From: Pseudopithomyces maydicus
Lineage: Eukaryota > Ascomycota > Dothideomycetes > Pleosporales > Didymosphaeriaceae
Direction: 5' to 3'
Length of the DNA stretch: 64,000 nt
Assembly: GCA_026873275.1 (NCBI GenBank)
Contig: JANTUC010000016.1
Coordinates: 62,001-126,000, forward strand
The notes beneath the pieces were generated by a model that was not told the origin of the DNA, did not search any database, and worked only from the letters and a program-made list of their open reading frames with translations. Made by a program: the position numbers and the translations under genes. The stretch's first letter is position 1. Every line of letters starts with the position of its first letter. Below, piece by piece: positions 45,794 to 56,410 of the stretch.

Positions 45794-46138
45794 CTAATGA
45801 ATCTTCCATTCCGAGTCAACGCAAAGTAGCTGCTTGATCGACGTAATCGTTCCTTGAGGATTGCCGTTCGAAGCGACAGACAAAACCTCGGCATTCATGC
45901 TGAAGAGAAAGTAGGTCCCGTAGAGCCTGTATTGATTCTGTCTAAGTTGCCTCGCCAATGCATTATCTTCTGACATCTCTCTCATGAATGCTGTCGCCAC
46001 CAAGGCGACGCGGGGATGACCCATGTACTTTTCATAAGGTATACGTGGTTGGCGTTCATCTTTCCTTGTAGAGCGATTGAATCCCGCATTGATAGGCAAC
46101 CGAACTGCCTTCGTTGGTTTGGAACGAATATTGTACAT
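45794..46138 (-). CDS. Hypothetical protein, family unknown
   Basis: A 114-codon frame from an ATG at 46138 with a balanced composition (GHPRVALVATAFMREM, YRLYGTYFLFSMNAE) that looks more protein-like than its surroundings. There is no signal peptide or domain. A splice-like CGTTTAG lies just upstream, so this may be the last exon of a larger gene reaching to about 46230. The flanks (45361-45793 and 46139-46269) show nothing else. Confidence 0.35.
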   Translation of the reverse strand: MYNIRSKPTKAVRLPINAGFNRSTRKDERQPRIPYEKYMGHPRVALVATAFMREMSEDNALARQLRQNQYRLYGTYFLFSMNAEVLSVASNGNPQGTITSIKQLLCVDSEWKIH

Positions 46139-46269
46139 GTGTACAATAAGCTAAACGACATTGATGATATCAGCATAAGCTTTGACATACTAATGAACAG
46201 ATCTGCGGTGTAGGATAGACACTTACGTAGTTTAATGGGTTTGCTTGATGCAGTGGGAAGTATGTTGTT

Positions 46270-46690
46270 TATGAGGTTTTGAGGATTTCCGGATACTGTG
46301 GCGACATGGGAGAAGAAGGAGATGTGGTTGATGGATTTGATTGACGCGGTGAGTGGTGTGAAAAATCAGGAGTGAGAAGTGTGATGTTTGTGTTTATGTT
46401 TATGAGTTCGTGGGAACCTCAGAGTACTGCGGCGGCATGGGAGGAGGAAATAGATGTGGTTGGTGGAGTGAAGAGACCCGGTAAGCAGTGTGCGAGGTGA
46501 GGAGTGAGAAGTGTAATATTTATGTTCATGAGTTTGTGGAAAATTCCGGACACTGTGGCGAGTTCGTAGGAGGAATGAAACGCGGTCTGGTGGACTTGGT
46601 TGGAGCGACGTGCACTGTGGGAAGTGCAGTGTTTATGGTAATTTCCGGACACTGTGACGACTTTATGGGAGGAAAGAGTGATGGCATCAA
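46270..46690. repeat. Degenerate ~130-bp tandem repeats
   Basis: Four diverged units share a TTCCGGACACTGTGGCGA-like core followed by a GGGAGGA and GTGG segment, starting near 46285, 46412, 46540 and 46640. Between cores are GTTTATG...GAGTTCGTGG phrases. No coding potential. Confidence 0.6.
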
Positions 46691-47270
46691 TTTAGGAGGT
46701 GCGTCTAGACTGAAAACATATTCTTCAGCGTGGTAAAGGAAAGAGCATCTGTTGGCCTAAACAGGAAAGCAAACAAAAGGTGAATACAGAAGGTGCGTCC
46801 TGCTCCGTCACGTCGGATCTCACTTCAGCAAGTACACCCCGCTGTCTGACAATTCTACCCAGGTTTTTTTTTCGGGAATTTGGTGTTTATTAACGACGCG
46901 AGTGGGGCTTGCGCGTACACATAAGAGCGTTGTAAAACAGTGGTTGTTTGTTCGGTGACGAGCACTGCTGGGGTTGACTCGAAATCTCACCACCACGCGA
47001 ACTCTCCGGGAGATTTAGCATCCTGCATGCACTCAAAGCCCAGTACCAGAACGTTCCATCACCACTCCGAGGATACGAGCATGTCGACAAGACATCAGTA
47101 AAACACAGGGCACCAATCCAGGCACCACACGAGAAATGGCAAAAGCAAGAAGGAAAAAGGCACACCAAGATGACCGATCCGGTCCACCATCACATCTCAA
47201 AACACTCACTCATTGAAGAAAATGCGATACAATTATAACAACGACCAAATGCAAAACATTCCAACCCTCC
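46691..47270. other. Intergenic, no gene seen
   Basis: No supported feature; 3' flank of the AA9 gene at its right edge. Confidence 0.45.
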
Positions 47271-48058
47271 CTACACCTCCCCAGGCTGCTTCACCCTCGT
47301 AGCCCCCTCCCACATCTTCGGCCCAGGAATCTCATACGCCGTAACATTCCCATGCACGTTCACCAGTATCCCCTTATCCCTCTCCCCATAAAGTTCGCTG
47401 CCCAGCACACCCTTATCCAACCTCTTCCCGCCCGCCCCACCCTGCACCCTCACGCTCACACACTGCGGATACGTCTGCGCACCATCCACCATCTCCGCCA
47501 CATGCAGCGCTATAATCTCATGCCGCAGCACGTACTCGCCCTCAGGCACGTCGGGGATGCTAACGAGCCAGCTGGCGCCGTTGCGCCTCAGCACGTCGCT
47601 GCCCCAGGTGCCGCCGAGCTGGATGCCCTCGGGGTCCGTGGCGTTGATCCAGCCGAGCTCGTCGATCTTGTTCCAGCGGAGGGAGGCGGCTTTGGCGGAG
47701 GAGCAGGGGGAGGCGCATTCGGCGATGTAGGTGAGGACGGGGCCCTTGTGGGAGAGTGGCCACTCGTTCCATTGGAGTTTGAGGAGGTCGCTCGGGGCGA
47801 CCGGGATGCTGATTGGGGCGGCGGTCGCGTTGAAGTGGCAGGCGGGGGAGGAGGTGTTGAAGTCCGAGGGGGCACGAAGACGTTGCCGATGGCGGTGGTG
47901 GACCAGGCGGGGAGGGAGGGCTGCGGGTCGCTGGGGTCGAAGCCGGGGTAGATGGTTCCGGAGGGGGTGGTGATGGTTGTGATGCGGCCGTGGGCGGAGG
48001 CGGAAGGGAGGAGGGAGGTGAGGAGGGGGAGGAAGGGGACGAGGTCTGTGGAGCGCAT
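47271..48058 (-). CDS. AA9 lytic polysaccharide monooxygenase (one apparent missing base)
   Basis: A secreted copper enzyme that oxidatively cleaves cellulose. One exon of 262 residues once a single C is added at the G5 run 47868-47872 (C5 on coding strand). The signal peptide ends ...LLPSASA, so the mature protein starts with H23, the obligatory N-terminal copper ligand of the histidine brace. After the break the family frame continues with FNTSSPACHFNA, GPVLTYIAECA, the second copper histidine region LRHEIIALH and YPQCVSVRV, which supplies the axial-site glutamine/aromatic region. No CBM1 is present. The C-terminus ends on a short Pro-rich tail. Intact apart from the break, which I read as undercalling. 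Confidence 0.88.
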
Positions 48059-48830
48059 GGTGCGCGTGTGGATGTGTGTATGCTACCGGGTTGGTGGGTG
48101 GTAGGTAGGTATGTATGTAGGCTGGTAGAGATCGTGAAGGGGGTTGACCCAGGAATTATTCGAATTGAAATCGTATGGATATACCACCATAACAGCAGGG
48201 AACCCTCCAAATATACATACCCTCCCAGCTAACAAGAAAAATCCAATCCCATCTACCCTACACACCGGCTACCCTCAACCGTCCACACGCGTCCCTCGTC
48301 TCACCACCTCCCATCCCGTCCCCACTCCACATCCTCCCATTCCTTCACGCAGCCGTCCCAGCACACCGCGCACAATCCGCCCAAAGCGCCCATCTACACA
48401 AATGCGATCTTTGTCTCGTCCCGAATATATTATGCCCGCCTCTCTGCGATGCCGTCATCCCTGCACGCACCCCTGTCTAGCGCCGCACGTGCGCGTTCGA
48501 AACAAAATGCCCTTAATATGCGAAACGTGCTATGGGCAAAGATCACCCCCTGGTCGGGTGTTTCGATGGTGCGTACCCCACAAAATGCGGGCCGTCTTTA
48601 AAGGGAGGTATAGTGGTGGTTTGTCGGCGTGGAAATACGTATAATTGCATATAGTGCGGGCTGGGCACGTTACATTGTTGCGGCTCTGCTGGCGGGTGCG
48701 GCGGGCCGTTGGATGAGGGAGGATTGGAGAGGAGCGTGCGGCGGGATTGCGAATGTGCTGGATGGGTTGGGAGCGTGACGTGCTTGCTGATCCAGTTCTG
48801 GGGTGGATGGGAGGGATTTATTGATCTGGT

Positions 48831-48960
48831 GATGGATTCGTTGAAGCTGATGCTAGATTAGCGGACGTTGCTGATGACGGATTCGTTGACGCTGATGATG
48901 GATGGATTCGTTAAAGCTGATGATGGATCGTGGACGCTGATGATGGATTTGTTGAGCCTG
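48831..48960. repeat. Diverged GATGGATTCGTTGA(A/C)GCTGATG repeats
   Basis: Five diverged copies begin near 48831, 48876, 48901, 48922 and 48941. Spacing is irregular (45, 25, 21, 19 bp). Confidence 0.75.
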
Positions 48961-49062
48961 GATAGGATGCGAAGGAGGAGAGACAGGAAGGATAGAGTTC
49001 AAGAAGAAACTGTTACGTGCGTTACTGTATTTCTCAGTCTTTCGGTTATCGTCGTGAGTATC

Positions 49063-49163
49063 TAGTCAGATCATGATGACTCTAGCTAAAGGCAAATCAA
49101 TGAATCCGTTGCGTAGTCAGATCATGCTGACTCCAGCCTAAGCAAATCAATGGATACGTTGCG
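49063..49163. repeat. Tandem 51/50-bp direct duplication
   Basis: Two adjacent copies (49063-49113 and 49114-49163) both start TAGTCAGATCATG and end CGTTGCG. They differ at about seven positions, partly transitions. Confidence 0.9.
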
Positions 49164-49713
49164 TTATTGTATCGGATATGTCGAATACCCAGACTAATAG
49201 ACATCTGTTCCGGGTTCTTAATTTGCGGTCAATATCATGTACTTGCTCTAACTAACAGAAATATTATCTAGTTCCGGCTGATCTCTTAGAACCCCCACGA
49301 CAATTATTCAACGACTGACATGTATATTATATCCCATCTCCCCCCGGCTGTTCCCCCCTCTTCGCTCGAGTAAATCTCTTCGACTCTCCTCCGTCCATTC
49401 GCTCCTCGCTCGGTTCCATTTCCTCTCCCAGCGGTCCTCGTGCACACAGCACGCACCCAAGCCGCATACGCAAGATGAGTCAGGCTTGTCAATCACACCG
49501 CTTATGGCTTCTCAACACTGTTCCCTCACGAGTTCGATGGATCGGTAGGAGGAGGCATACATATCATGTCGTAAGATTCAATTACTTATTAATCGTCATC
49601 ATCATCATTACTTCCTTTCTTCCACCCACATCCACACCCACATCCATCGCCCATCCACCGTCCTCCATCCTCCATCCTCCTACTCCCTCCTCTCCTTCCC
49701 TTCTTTTCCTCTC

Positions 49714-50748
49714 TTACTCCCTCAACACATCCCTCCCACTAACCACCCTTCCCCTCTTCACGGCCCTCGTCACATACCCCCCAGTTTCATTCTTCCCAAA
49801 CAAGCCCTCGACCTTTTTCCACACCATCTCCGTGTACGCAATCTCCGGCGCATCGTAATCCATCGTGAAAACACTGACACTAATCCCCCCGTTCGCCACC
49901 ACGTACGTCTCGCCGGGGAGTTCGCAATCCCCATTATAGCACGCGTTTACACCCGCCGCCAACGGGCGCACGTTACCCCACGTGAAGGTTCCGGCCTCCT
50001 CGTCGAACACCGCGACGTCGGTTTCTGCGGCGCCGGTGAGGCGGGATTTGATGATTGGAGGAAGCGTGCCGTCGGCGGAGAGCTCGGGGATGTTGATGTT
50101 TACGCCGTAGCCGAGGGGAAGCACGGGGCTTCCTTCTGTGGTGGCGTTGATGAATTGTTCGACGAGGAGGTAGGATGCCTTTGCTGCGAGGGCCGCGGGG
50201 TGGGTGTCTGAGGTTACGTTGAAGTAGGGGACCGCCTTGTTGCTTGCGGAGAGGGCGATGGCGGGGATCGAGCGCGACATTGCGGCGAAGGTGGTGCCGA
50301 CTGTGCCGCTGAGGCCCATGACGAAGGGGCCGAGGTTGGTGCCGTAGTTGGGGCCTGCGAGCGCGAGGTCGGGGACCCATCCGGGGTAGTGCCGCGGGAG
50401 CACGTAGTCGAGGGCGACGAAGGTGCAGGCCGCGGGCGTCCCGTTGTAGTACCAGATGCTGCTGTCGTTTGGGTCTGTGCCGACGGCTGGGGCGCCGGCG
50501 GGCACGATGTCGTACTGGGAGGGGGAGGTGAGGTTCTTGTAGGTTGTGAAGTCTGTGCGGCCGCCTTGGCCGGATTGCTGGACGGCGGGGGCGACGACGA
50601 GGACGTCGTGGCCGGCGGACTTGAGGAGCTTGTAGAGCTCGCGGAGGTTGCCGGAGCCGAAGCCGTCGTCGTTGTTCATGAGGATGTTGAGGGCGTCCGC
50701 GGAGGTGGCGAGGGAGAGGGCGCCCGCGAGGGCCGGGGCGAGTCTCAT
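49714..50748 (-). CDS. Secreted SurE-type acid phosphatase/5'(3')-nucleotidase
   Basis: An intact single-exon protein of 344 residues. A signal peptide is followed at once by NILMNNDDGFGS (residues 21-32), the metal-binding N-terminal motif of SurE-fold phosphatases. Further family motifs are APAVQQSGQG and GPNYGTNLGPFVMGLSGTVG. The fold is a divalent-metal phosphohydrolase; secreted fungal forms act as acid phosphatases or nucleotidases. Six or more NxS/T sequons fit secretion. The C-terminal tail is basic. The ATG at 50748 is the natural start with the signal peptide directly behind it. Precise substrate unknown. Confidence 0.88.
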   Translation of the reverse strand: MRLAPALAGALSLATSADALNILMNNDDGFGSGNLRELYKLLKSAGHDVLVVAPAVQQSGQGGRTDFTTYKNLTSPSQYDIVPAGAPAVGTDPNDSSIWYYNGTPAACTFVALDYVLPRHYPGWVPDLALAGPNYGTNLGPFVMGLSGTVGTTFAAMSRSIPAIALSASNKAVPYFNVTSDTHPAALAAKASYLLVEQFINATTEGSPVLPLGYGVNINIPELSADGTLPPIIKSRLTGAAETDVAVFDEEAGTFTWGNVRPLAAGVNACYNGDCELPGETYVVANGGISVSVFTMDYDAPEIAYTEMVWKKVEGLFGKNETGGYVTRAVKRGRVVSGRDVLRE

Positions 50749-51141
50749 GGTGGGCGGGGAGGAACAACGACGGATTGAATTGAGCGGGCAGATCGAGTTG
50801 GGGGAGCTATGGAATGGGAGGAGGTGCGGCTTTTATAAACAGTGGGAGGCCATCGCGAAGCTCCGATTTTGCTGTCGCGTGCTCACCTGCTGGATGCAGA
50901 TAGCTGTTCGCTACGCATGCAGGTACGGCGGTGGCTCACGCAATTGTCCAATGGGACGGGCGACGAGATGCACCGGCGATCATGATGACCAAGTTCCATG
51001 GCACTGGGTGATAAGAGGAGGCGTAAGTCGGGGTAGACTCGACGAGCTAGCCGGAGAGTGGCAGGTGGAGATAAGCAGCGACCCGGAAGTCGGCGCAAGC
51101 GTGGAGACGACTCGAGGCCGCGCCACCACCGAGCATCCTGC

Positions 51142-52139
51142 CTACAGATACGGACCCAGGACGCGATGCGTGTGCTCCCAGACTTTGACCGATGCCTTTT
51201 CTCTCAGCGCGGGGACGACTCTGGCGTTGGGCGAGCTCTCGCATTTGGAGCTTACTAGATACAGCCCTCGATCATGCTTCCCCAGCGTGTTAGTACCAGC
51301 TTTGCCCTTCCACGGGACACCGCGTCCGCCGAATGCTGCGCTCGTGCACTGGAATAGATTCCTCTGACCCGATTCCTCGTCTGAGAATGAGAACAGGTGG
51401 ATGAGCGGCTCCAGAAACCACCTCACGAACCAGGCAAGGACGCGCTGGTCCGGGTCAACGCTCCTCCACACATTCCCTGTGTCGACCCATCCAGGAGTCG
51501 AGTGCATGAACACGACGTCGGGATTGTCCGACGCCAGCTTGTCGAGAAAGACGGTGTTGAGGCAGAAGGAGTGCGGGTGCGCCGTCATAACGCCCCAGCT
51601 GCCCGGCTTCTTGACATCTATATCGTCCAGATTGAGGCCAAACATTTCATTGCCGCCCCCAAGACGCTTATCACGCGTGGATGCTCGGACCTTTTCAACA
51701 GCGGGAGAAGATGCAGGGTAAACAGCATGCGGGTGTAGTAATTCAGACTCTGCGTTATCTCAACACCCTCGCTGGTCTCCCTCCGCGCGCCAAATGGTGC
51801 GTAGCCGGTCGAGAGGAATAGCAAGTCCACTTGGGACTCCTTGCTCTTGATCTCGTTGCAGAGTCTTGCGGTCTCGGCGAGAAGGGAGACCTCGCCCTCG
51901 GTCCAGATGAGCTCCGCCTTGGAATTGACCGCCAGGAGCTCTTCGATGAAGAGAAGTGTACGCTCTTTCGAGGCCTTGCGTCCGATGAGGTAGATCCGCA
52001 TACTTGCCCCAGTGCCGACCAGAGCGCGGATGGTGAGGTTCCCGACGCCGGAGGTACCGCCCACGAAGACGGCGACACGGGGCGCATTGGCGTCGTTGAT
52101 GAGGGCGTTGGAGGCTTTGATATCTTTGTAGGCAACCAT
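51142..52139 (-). CDS. Short-chain dehydrogenase/reductase-like protein (one apparent missing base)
   Basis: An NAD(P)-binding Rossmann protein of about 332 residues. The N-terminal dinucleotide motif is VGGTSGVGNLT and the cofactor-selecting strand ends at YLIGR. LLFLSTGYAPFG occupies the NNAG position and a Tyr in SLNYYTRMLF sits near the catalytic site. The classical YxxxK is not obvious, and the protein resembles the atypical fungal SDRs found near secondary-metabolite or hypothetical loci. A G5 run (51656-51660, C on plus) breaks the frame; one added base gives VLGGGNEMFGLNLDDID and a continuous 333-codon frame. The promoter region is shared with the Vam7-like gene. The substrate cannot be inferred. 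Confidence 0.8.
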
Positions 52140-52831
52140 AGTGGACTCAATTAGTTAGAACTGGTGGGTCCATTGAGGCGGGAACGGTGCTGCATCTTAT
52201 ATTGCTGCTTCCGGACGAACGACGACGAAGGAGCGGTCCCGGACGAATAGTGTAAGGAGGAGGTGTAGGATCAGGACCATGAACTTGGTCTTTATTCGTC
52301 AAAACGATGACACGAACAACACAGCCATCTCGTATTCTGAAATTCCGCATGCAAAACAATATACATGAGAGCAAAAGGCCCCATAAGCCTTGGTGCTATT
52401 ACACTAGTGTCAAACACAATGCGGAAAGGACTACCTGGATGGAGCTAGTACTCATACAGCTAGCGTCACAGCGCCTGTCGGTCCGCCGTCGACGTCAGCC
52501 ATCACAGCGGACCCTGGTTCTCCAATCCAACAATTCACTCTCCTGCCACGCCCTCCTCGCACCCTTCCGCCCAGACAACTCTTCTCGCGCTTACAACTCT
52601 CTCTCTCGAAAAAACACCACCGCCGCATCACCTAGCCCACGTCACCGACAACCCGCCCACAGCGCACGCGACCACCCCACGCGGTACCTACTTCCTCACC
52701 CTGGCCGCACCAAGCACCCAAGGCACCAGCTAGCTAGCTAGCCAACCACCCACGCCCTCCCCTTCGGCGCTCTCCTCCCTCTCCATCCTCCTCTCCCTCC
52801 GCCTCCTTCATCATACATATACACACGAACC
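52140..52831. promoter_or_regulatory. Divergent intergenic region, SDR / Vam7-like
   Basis: 692 bp between divergent starts. A GCTAGCTAGCTAGC palindromic run lies at 52730-52742. The pyrimidine-rich leader (52740-52820) precedes the Vam7-like ATG. No coding content recognised. Confidence 0.45.
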
Positions 52832-53981
52832 ATGGCCCCCTCCGCATCTCCATCCCAACAACGCACACCGACACCTCCACCCCCTCCAAACCCTACACCA
52901 CCTACGAAATCCGCATCGACCACCCCTTCCCGCGCAACCCCACCACCCTCTCAAAACGCTACTCCGAGTTCGCCGCCCTCGACGCCACACTCACGTCTCA
53001 AATCGGCGCCCCGCCCACACCGCTGCCCTCAAAGTCGCTCCTCGGCGGGACGCTATCTGCGCTGGGGCTCGGAAGCACGCTGGGCTCCCCGCGCAGATCG
53101 AGAAGCGCCGCGCGGGGCTGCAGGCGTATCTCAAGGCGATGGAAGACAGCGACGACGCGCGGTGGCGCGCGAGCCCTGCGTATAGGGAGTTTCTGTGTCT
53201 GAGCGACGCGGGGAGGGGGCAGGGGCAGGGATGCCGCGGTGCCTGGGGCGCAGTTTGGGAAGGACCGCGTGAGGGATGGGGCGGACTGGTTGGATAAATT
53301 CCAGGAGGTGAAGAGCAATCTTGCGTCTGCGAGGCGGTATTTGACTGAGAGGGAGCGCGCGGATGCCGCGACGGCGCAGCATGAGGCGGGGGCGAATGCG
53401 AAGAGGGGCTTGTGCGCGCGGGGGCGCTGTTGTCTGCGCTGGAGGAGGGGCTCACGCGGTTGGGTGGTAGTGCAGCGGGGGATGCGGAGAGGCTTGGGGA
53501 TGGGGAGATACGGCGGCGGAGGGACCTCATTGGGTCGAGTCGGAAGGAGCGCGATGGGCTGGAGAGCGTGCTGAATAGTCTTGCGGTTAAAGGTGCCGGT
53601 GCGGGGGCTGCGTCGAGCGCGGCGTCGATGGCGGCGGGTGTCACGGAGGAGCAGAAGAAGGGGTTGTTTGCTGGGGGGCAGATGGCGCAGCGGCAGAGTG
53701 GGAGGGCGGGACGCGTACTCGGGGGCCCGGCGAAGGAGACGGAGAGGACGCGGGAGCTGGATAATGAGGGTGTGTTGCAGTTGCAGCAGCAGATTGTGGC
53801 GGAGCAGGATCAGGATTTGGTGGATTTGACGGCTGTGGTGCGGCGGATGCGGGATATGGGGGTGCAGATCAACGAGGAGTTGGTGTATCAGAATGCGATG
53901 CTGGATCAGTTTGAGGGGGATGTCGAGCGTGTGGATGGGAAGATGAAGATTGCGAAGAAGAGGATTGCGAAGATTAAATGA
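52832..53981 (+). CDS. Vam7-like PX-domain SNARE (multiple apparent missing bases)
   Basis: A soluble Qc-SNARE that binds PI3P through an N-terminal PX domain and drives vacuole fusion with the HOPS complex (yeast Vam7 family). PX features: RISIPTT at the start, KPYTTYEIRI, LSKRYSEFAALD and PLPSKSLLG. The middle has EKRRAGLQAYLKAM and DWLDKFQEVKSNLASARRYL. The C-terminal SNARE helix contains LQLQQQIVAEQDQDLVDLTAVVRRMRDMGVQ, with glutamine at the ionic-layer position likely. Frame breaks: C5 52836-52840 (one base), C4 53087-53090 (one), the G-rich 53205-53232 (two) and G4 53405-53408 (one). Adding these gives 385 codons. Five lesions in an essential-type trafficking gene, all missing bases in C or G runs, argue for assembly error. 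Confidence 0.82.
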
Positions 53982-54152
53982 GGGAGGGGAGGACATGTAG
54001 AGGGGTTGTATTTCGGGTTTGTTTTTATGGCCTTGTTTTGTTTGAATGCTTTCTTGCGTCTCGTTTCCCTCCGCATATACCCTTTCTGTTAATCCTACAC
54101 TACGCATACATACACCACATAGAATACACACCAGCATTTCTCTCTATCCATC

Positions 54153-54187
54153 TCTCCCCTTCCCTCCCCTTCCCTCCCCTTCCCCCT
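54153..54187 (-). other. G-quadruplex-prone tract between convergent genes
   Basis: A CCCCTTCCCT repeat on plus, so GGGGAAGGGA on minus, lies 150 nt downstream of the minus-strand gene that stops at 54338. It is on the sense strand of that gene, like the elements after CE1 and the FIT2-like gene. Confidence 0.7.
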
Positions 54188-54337
54188 TCTCACTTCCTAA
54201 CCAACACAACAACCACCTTCTCCACACTCACCATCCCCGTCCTCCCTCCATCCCTCCCGACCACCCTCCCCCCAGCAAAGTACCACCTCCCTTCCCCCTC
54301 CCCTTCTCCTTCTTATTCTTCTCCTCCACCAACCTCC

Positions 54338-55437
54338 TCACCCTCTTATCCCCCTCGCCAATCCCCCCGCCTCCCTCAGCACCTCCGCCATGCGCCTCAA
54401 CTGCGCCTGCCCCCTCCGATGCCTCACATACACAGGCGCTACCTTCGGCCCAAACGCCAGGCTCCCTGTGCCAATGCGGTAGCACTCGTAGTACGGCTGC
54501 GGGGCGTCTTGGCGCGTGGGATGCGAGAGGCGGTGCATGGAGGAGGTGCGGCGGATGGGGCGGGGGGAGGGGAGGACGGCGAAGTCTGGGGAGGGTGTGC
54601 GGGGGCGGGGTTTAGCGGTGTGGGTGTGAGGGGTGGATGTGCGGGAGTGAGGGCCCGGTGCGGGGGATGTGGTGGCGAGGTGGGAGGCGTAGGCGTGGAC
54701 GAGGGATGTGCGGTGGGGGTTTGGTTTGAAGCCTGAGGTTGTTCTGCGGATTGGCTTTGGGCGCTTGTCCTTTGGGGATGGGGGTTTTGATGAAGCCAGG
54801 CGTTTGCGCCTGCGGTATGCGGAGAGGATTTTGCGGAGGCGGGCGAGGACGAGGGAGAGGATGAGGGTGCGGGCGACGTTGTTTTTGTGTCTGTGGGTGG
54901 GGGTCGTGTTGGATTTCTGGTAAGGGGGTGGAGCGGTGGGGAGGAGGGCTTCGAGGGCTCCGATGCGCTTGATTAGCATTTCGATCATGCTTTCGAGCTT
55001 CCAGAGGACGGAGAGCTGCTCGCGGCTGAGAAACATGTCGAGGACGACGGTCGCCATGACGAGGTCGGCCTTGCACTCTGCGATCTCCTTTTCCCCGAGG
55101 TGCTCCAGCGGAAGCGGTCCCAGACGCTGACATGCTTTCCTTTGAAGCCCAGGTAGGTTTTTAGCAGCGCCTCTGTGCGTTTGAGCGCCCGGTCGCAGGA
55201 CCCGATATGCACTTTCAGGGCGTGCTGGCGGGTTTTGGCCATGTCGGTGGACTGGTGGACGAATGAGCGTGGGTTGGTGTAGAGGTCTGAGGACACGCCT
55301 GAGAGGCAGAGAGCCATGGCGTGGACATGCTCTCTCGCAAGATATATTTCTTCAGGTGCGGTTCGGCAGCCTTCCATCAGGGCGTAGGCGCGTTTGAGGA
55401 GATGGCCGATGGTTGCGATGTCGCCGAGGCCGGCCAT
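54338..55437 (-). CDS. Solo fungal NLR-type N-terminal helical-domain protein
   Basis: About 366 residues from ATG 55437. The first about 190 residues match the helical N-terminal domain found on many fungal STAND/NLR-like proteins: GLGDIATIGHLLKRAYALME, CRTAPEEI, RALKRTEALLKTYLG, VWDRFRW and KADLVMATVVLDMFLS. No NACHT or repeat domain follows. Instead there is a basic, Ser/Pro-rich tail with ARLRKILSAYRRRKRLAS and RHRRGQAQLRRMAEVLRE. The frame breaks once at C4 55093-55096 on plus; one added base gives STSGEKEIAECK and a 367-codon frame. A free-standing effector or regulator of the NLR type is possible, but the role is unknown. Confidence 0.75.
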
Positions 55438-56410
55438 GGTGGTGAAGCTCGCTCTTACTCGTGGTTACCTTGAGGTTCTTGTTCGTTCTTGGAGTTGTAT
55501 ACAATGAAGATGAGGTGTGTAAGGCTGAACTTATATGAGCTGGTAGAACAGGGGCGGGCGACTACCTATTCATATGCTCATCGTCATACCGTATGCCTAC
55601 TAGCAGGCACATCGTACGCATGCTGCATTTTGCTGCATTGCTAATCACCAGTACAAGCCACATTGCACCGGTGTGTCTCCTCTAGCCCTCATGCTGCCAG
55701 AGGGTGTGGATGGCTCCGCTCGGCACGCTGTCCCACCGCACAGCTCTACAGTTCACGCATGCTGTGCCTCTCTCAAAGGGCGGTAGAGCAGTGTGGCGCA
55801 AGGCAACAAGCGCAGGCAGCAAACATGATGCAACCAGAACATGAAAGGTGGCAGGGGTTGGAGTGGCTGCGGCTGATCAGACGAGCAGCGGGAGAGGCTG
55901 TGTTGCAGTAGTTCTCTGCCCCGCGCTTCAGCTCGGGGCTAAGCGGGGTTTGTGTTCAAGGCGCCCGCTTGACACAACTCGGCTGTTAATACGAGTTGCG
56001 GAGGTAGACGTCATAGGTAGTCGTGATAGAAGAGTTGCCCAGGTGAGGTTGATGTTGGATGTAGGAGTGATGAGTTGTGACCTTTGGCGGAAGGCACTGT
56101 CAGAATGCGCTTTCCATGCATTGGATGTACCTGCCGCTTTCGCTACCATGCCTCTGTGAGCTTGGGAACATGGCAAGTCAATTAAACTAGATTTCATTTG
56201 TCTATTAACGAAATTGATGGCGTGGATAGCAGCTCTTCGGTGGAATCAATCGTGAAACATAAGCATTCACTTGTGCCTGGCTTGATACCCAAATCAAGCA
56301 AGGTATCGGGTCACTACTTATACAAAACAACCGCATCGATGCTGTGAAGCCTTGCTCAAATTCGTACAACCACAGTTCAAAATCTCCGATAATACTCTCA
56401 TCCAAGCGAC
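55438..56410. other. Intergenic, no gene seen
   Basis: About 1 kb with only short frames lacking recognisable content. Promoter of the helical-domain gene on the left, 3' flank of the debranching-like gene on the right. Confidence 0.45.

Larger units (their letters stand above)
48059..49713. other. Intergenic with two minisatellites
   Basis: No supported gene. The region contains the AA9 promoter, the repeat blocks at 48831-48960 and 49063-49163, and the 3' flank of the SurE gene. Confidence 0.5.

Noticed and set aside
50389..50778. Plus-strand frames antisense to the SurE gene
   Set aside because: Shadows of the minus-strand GC-rich coding sequence.
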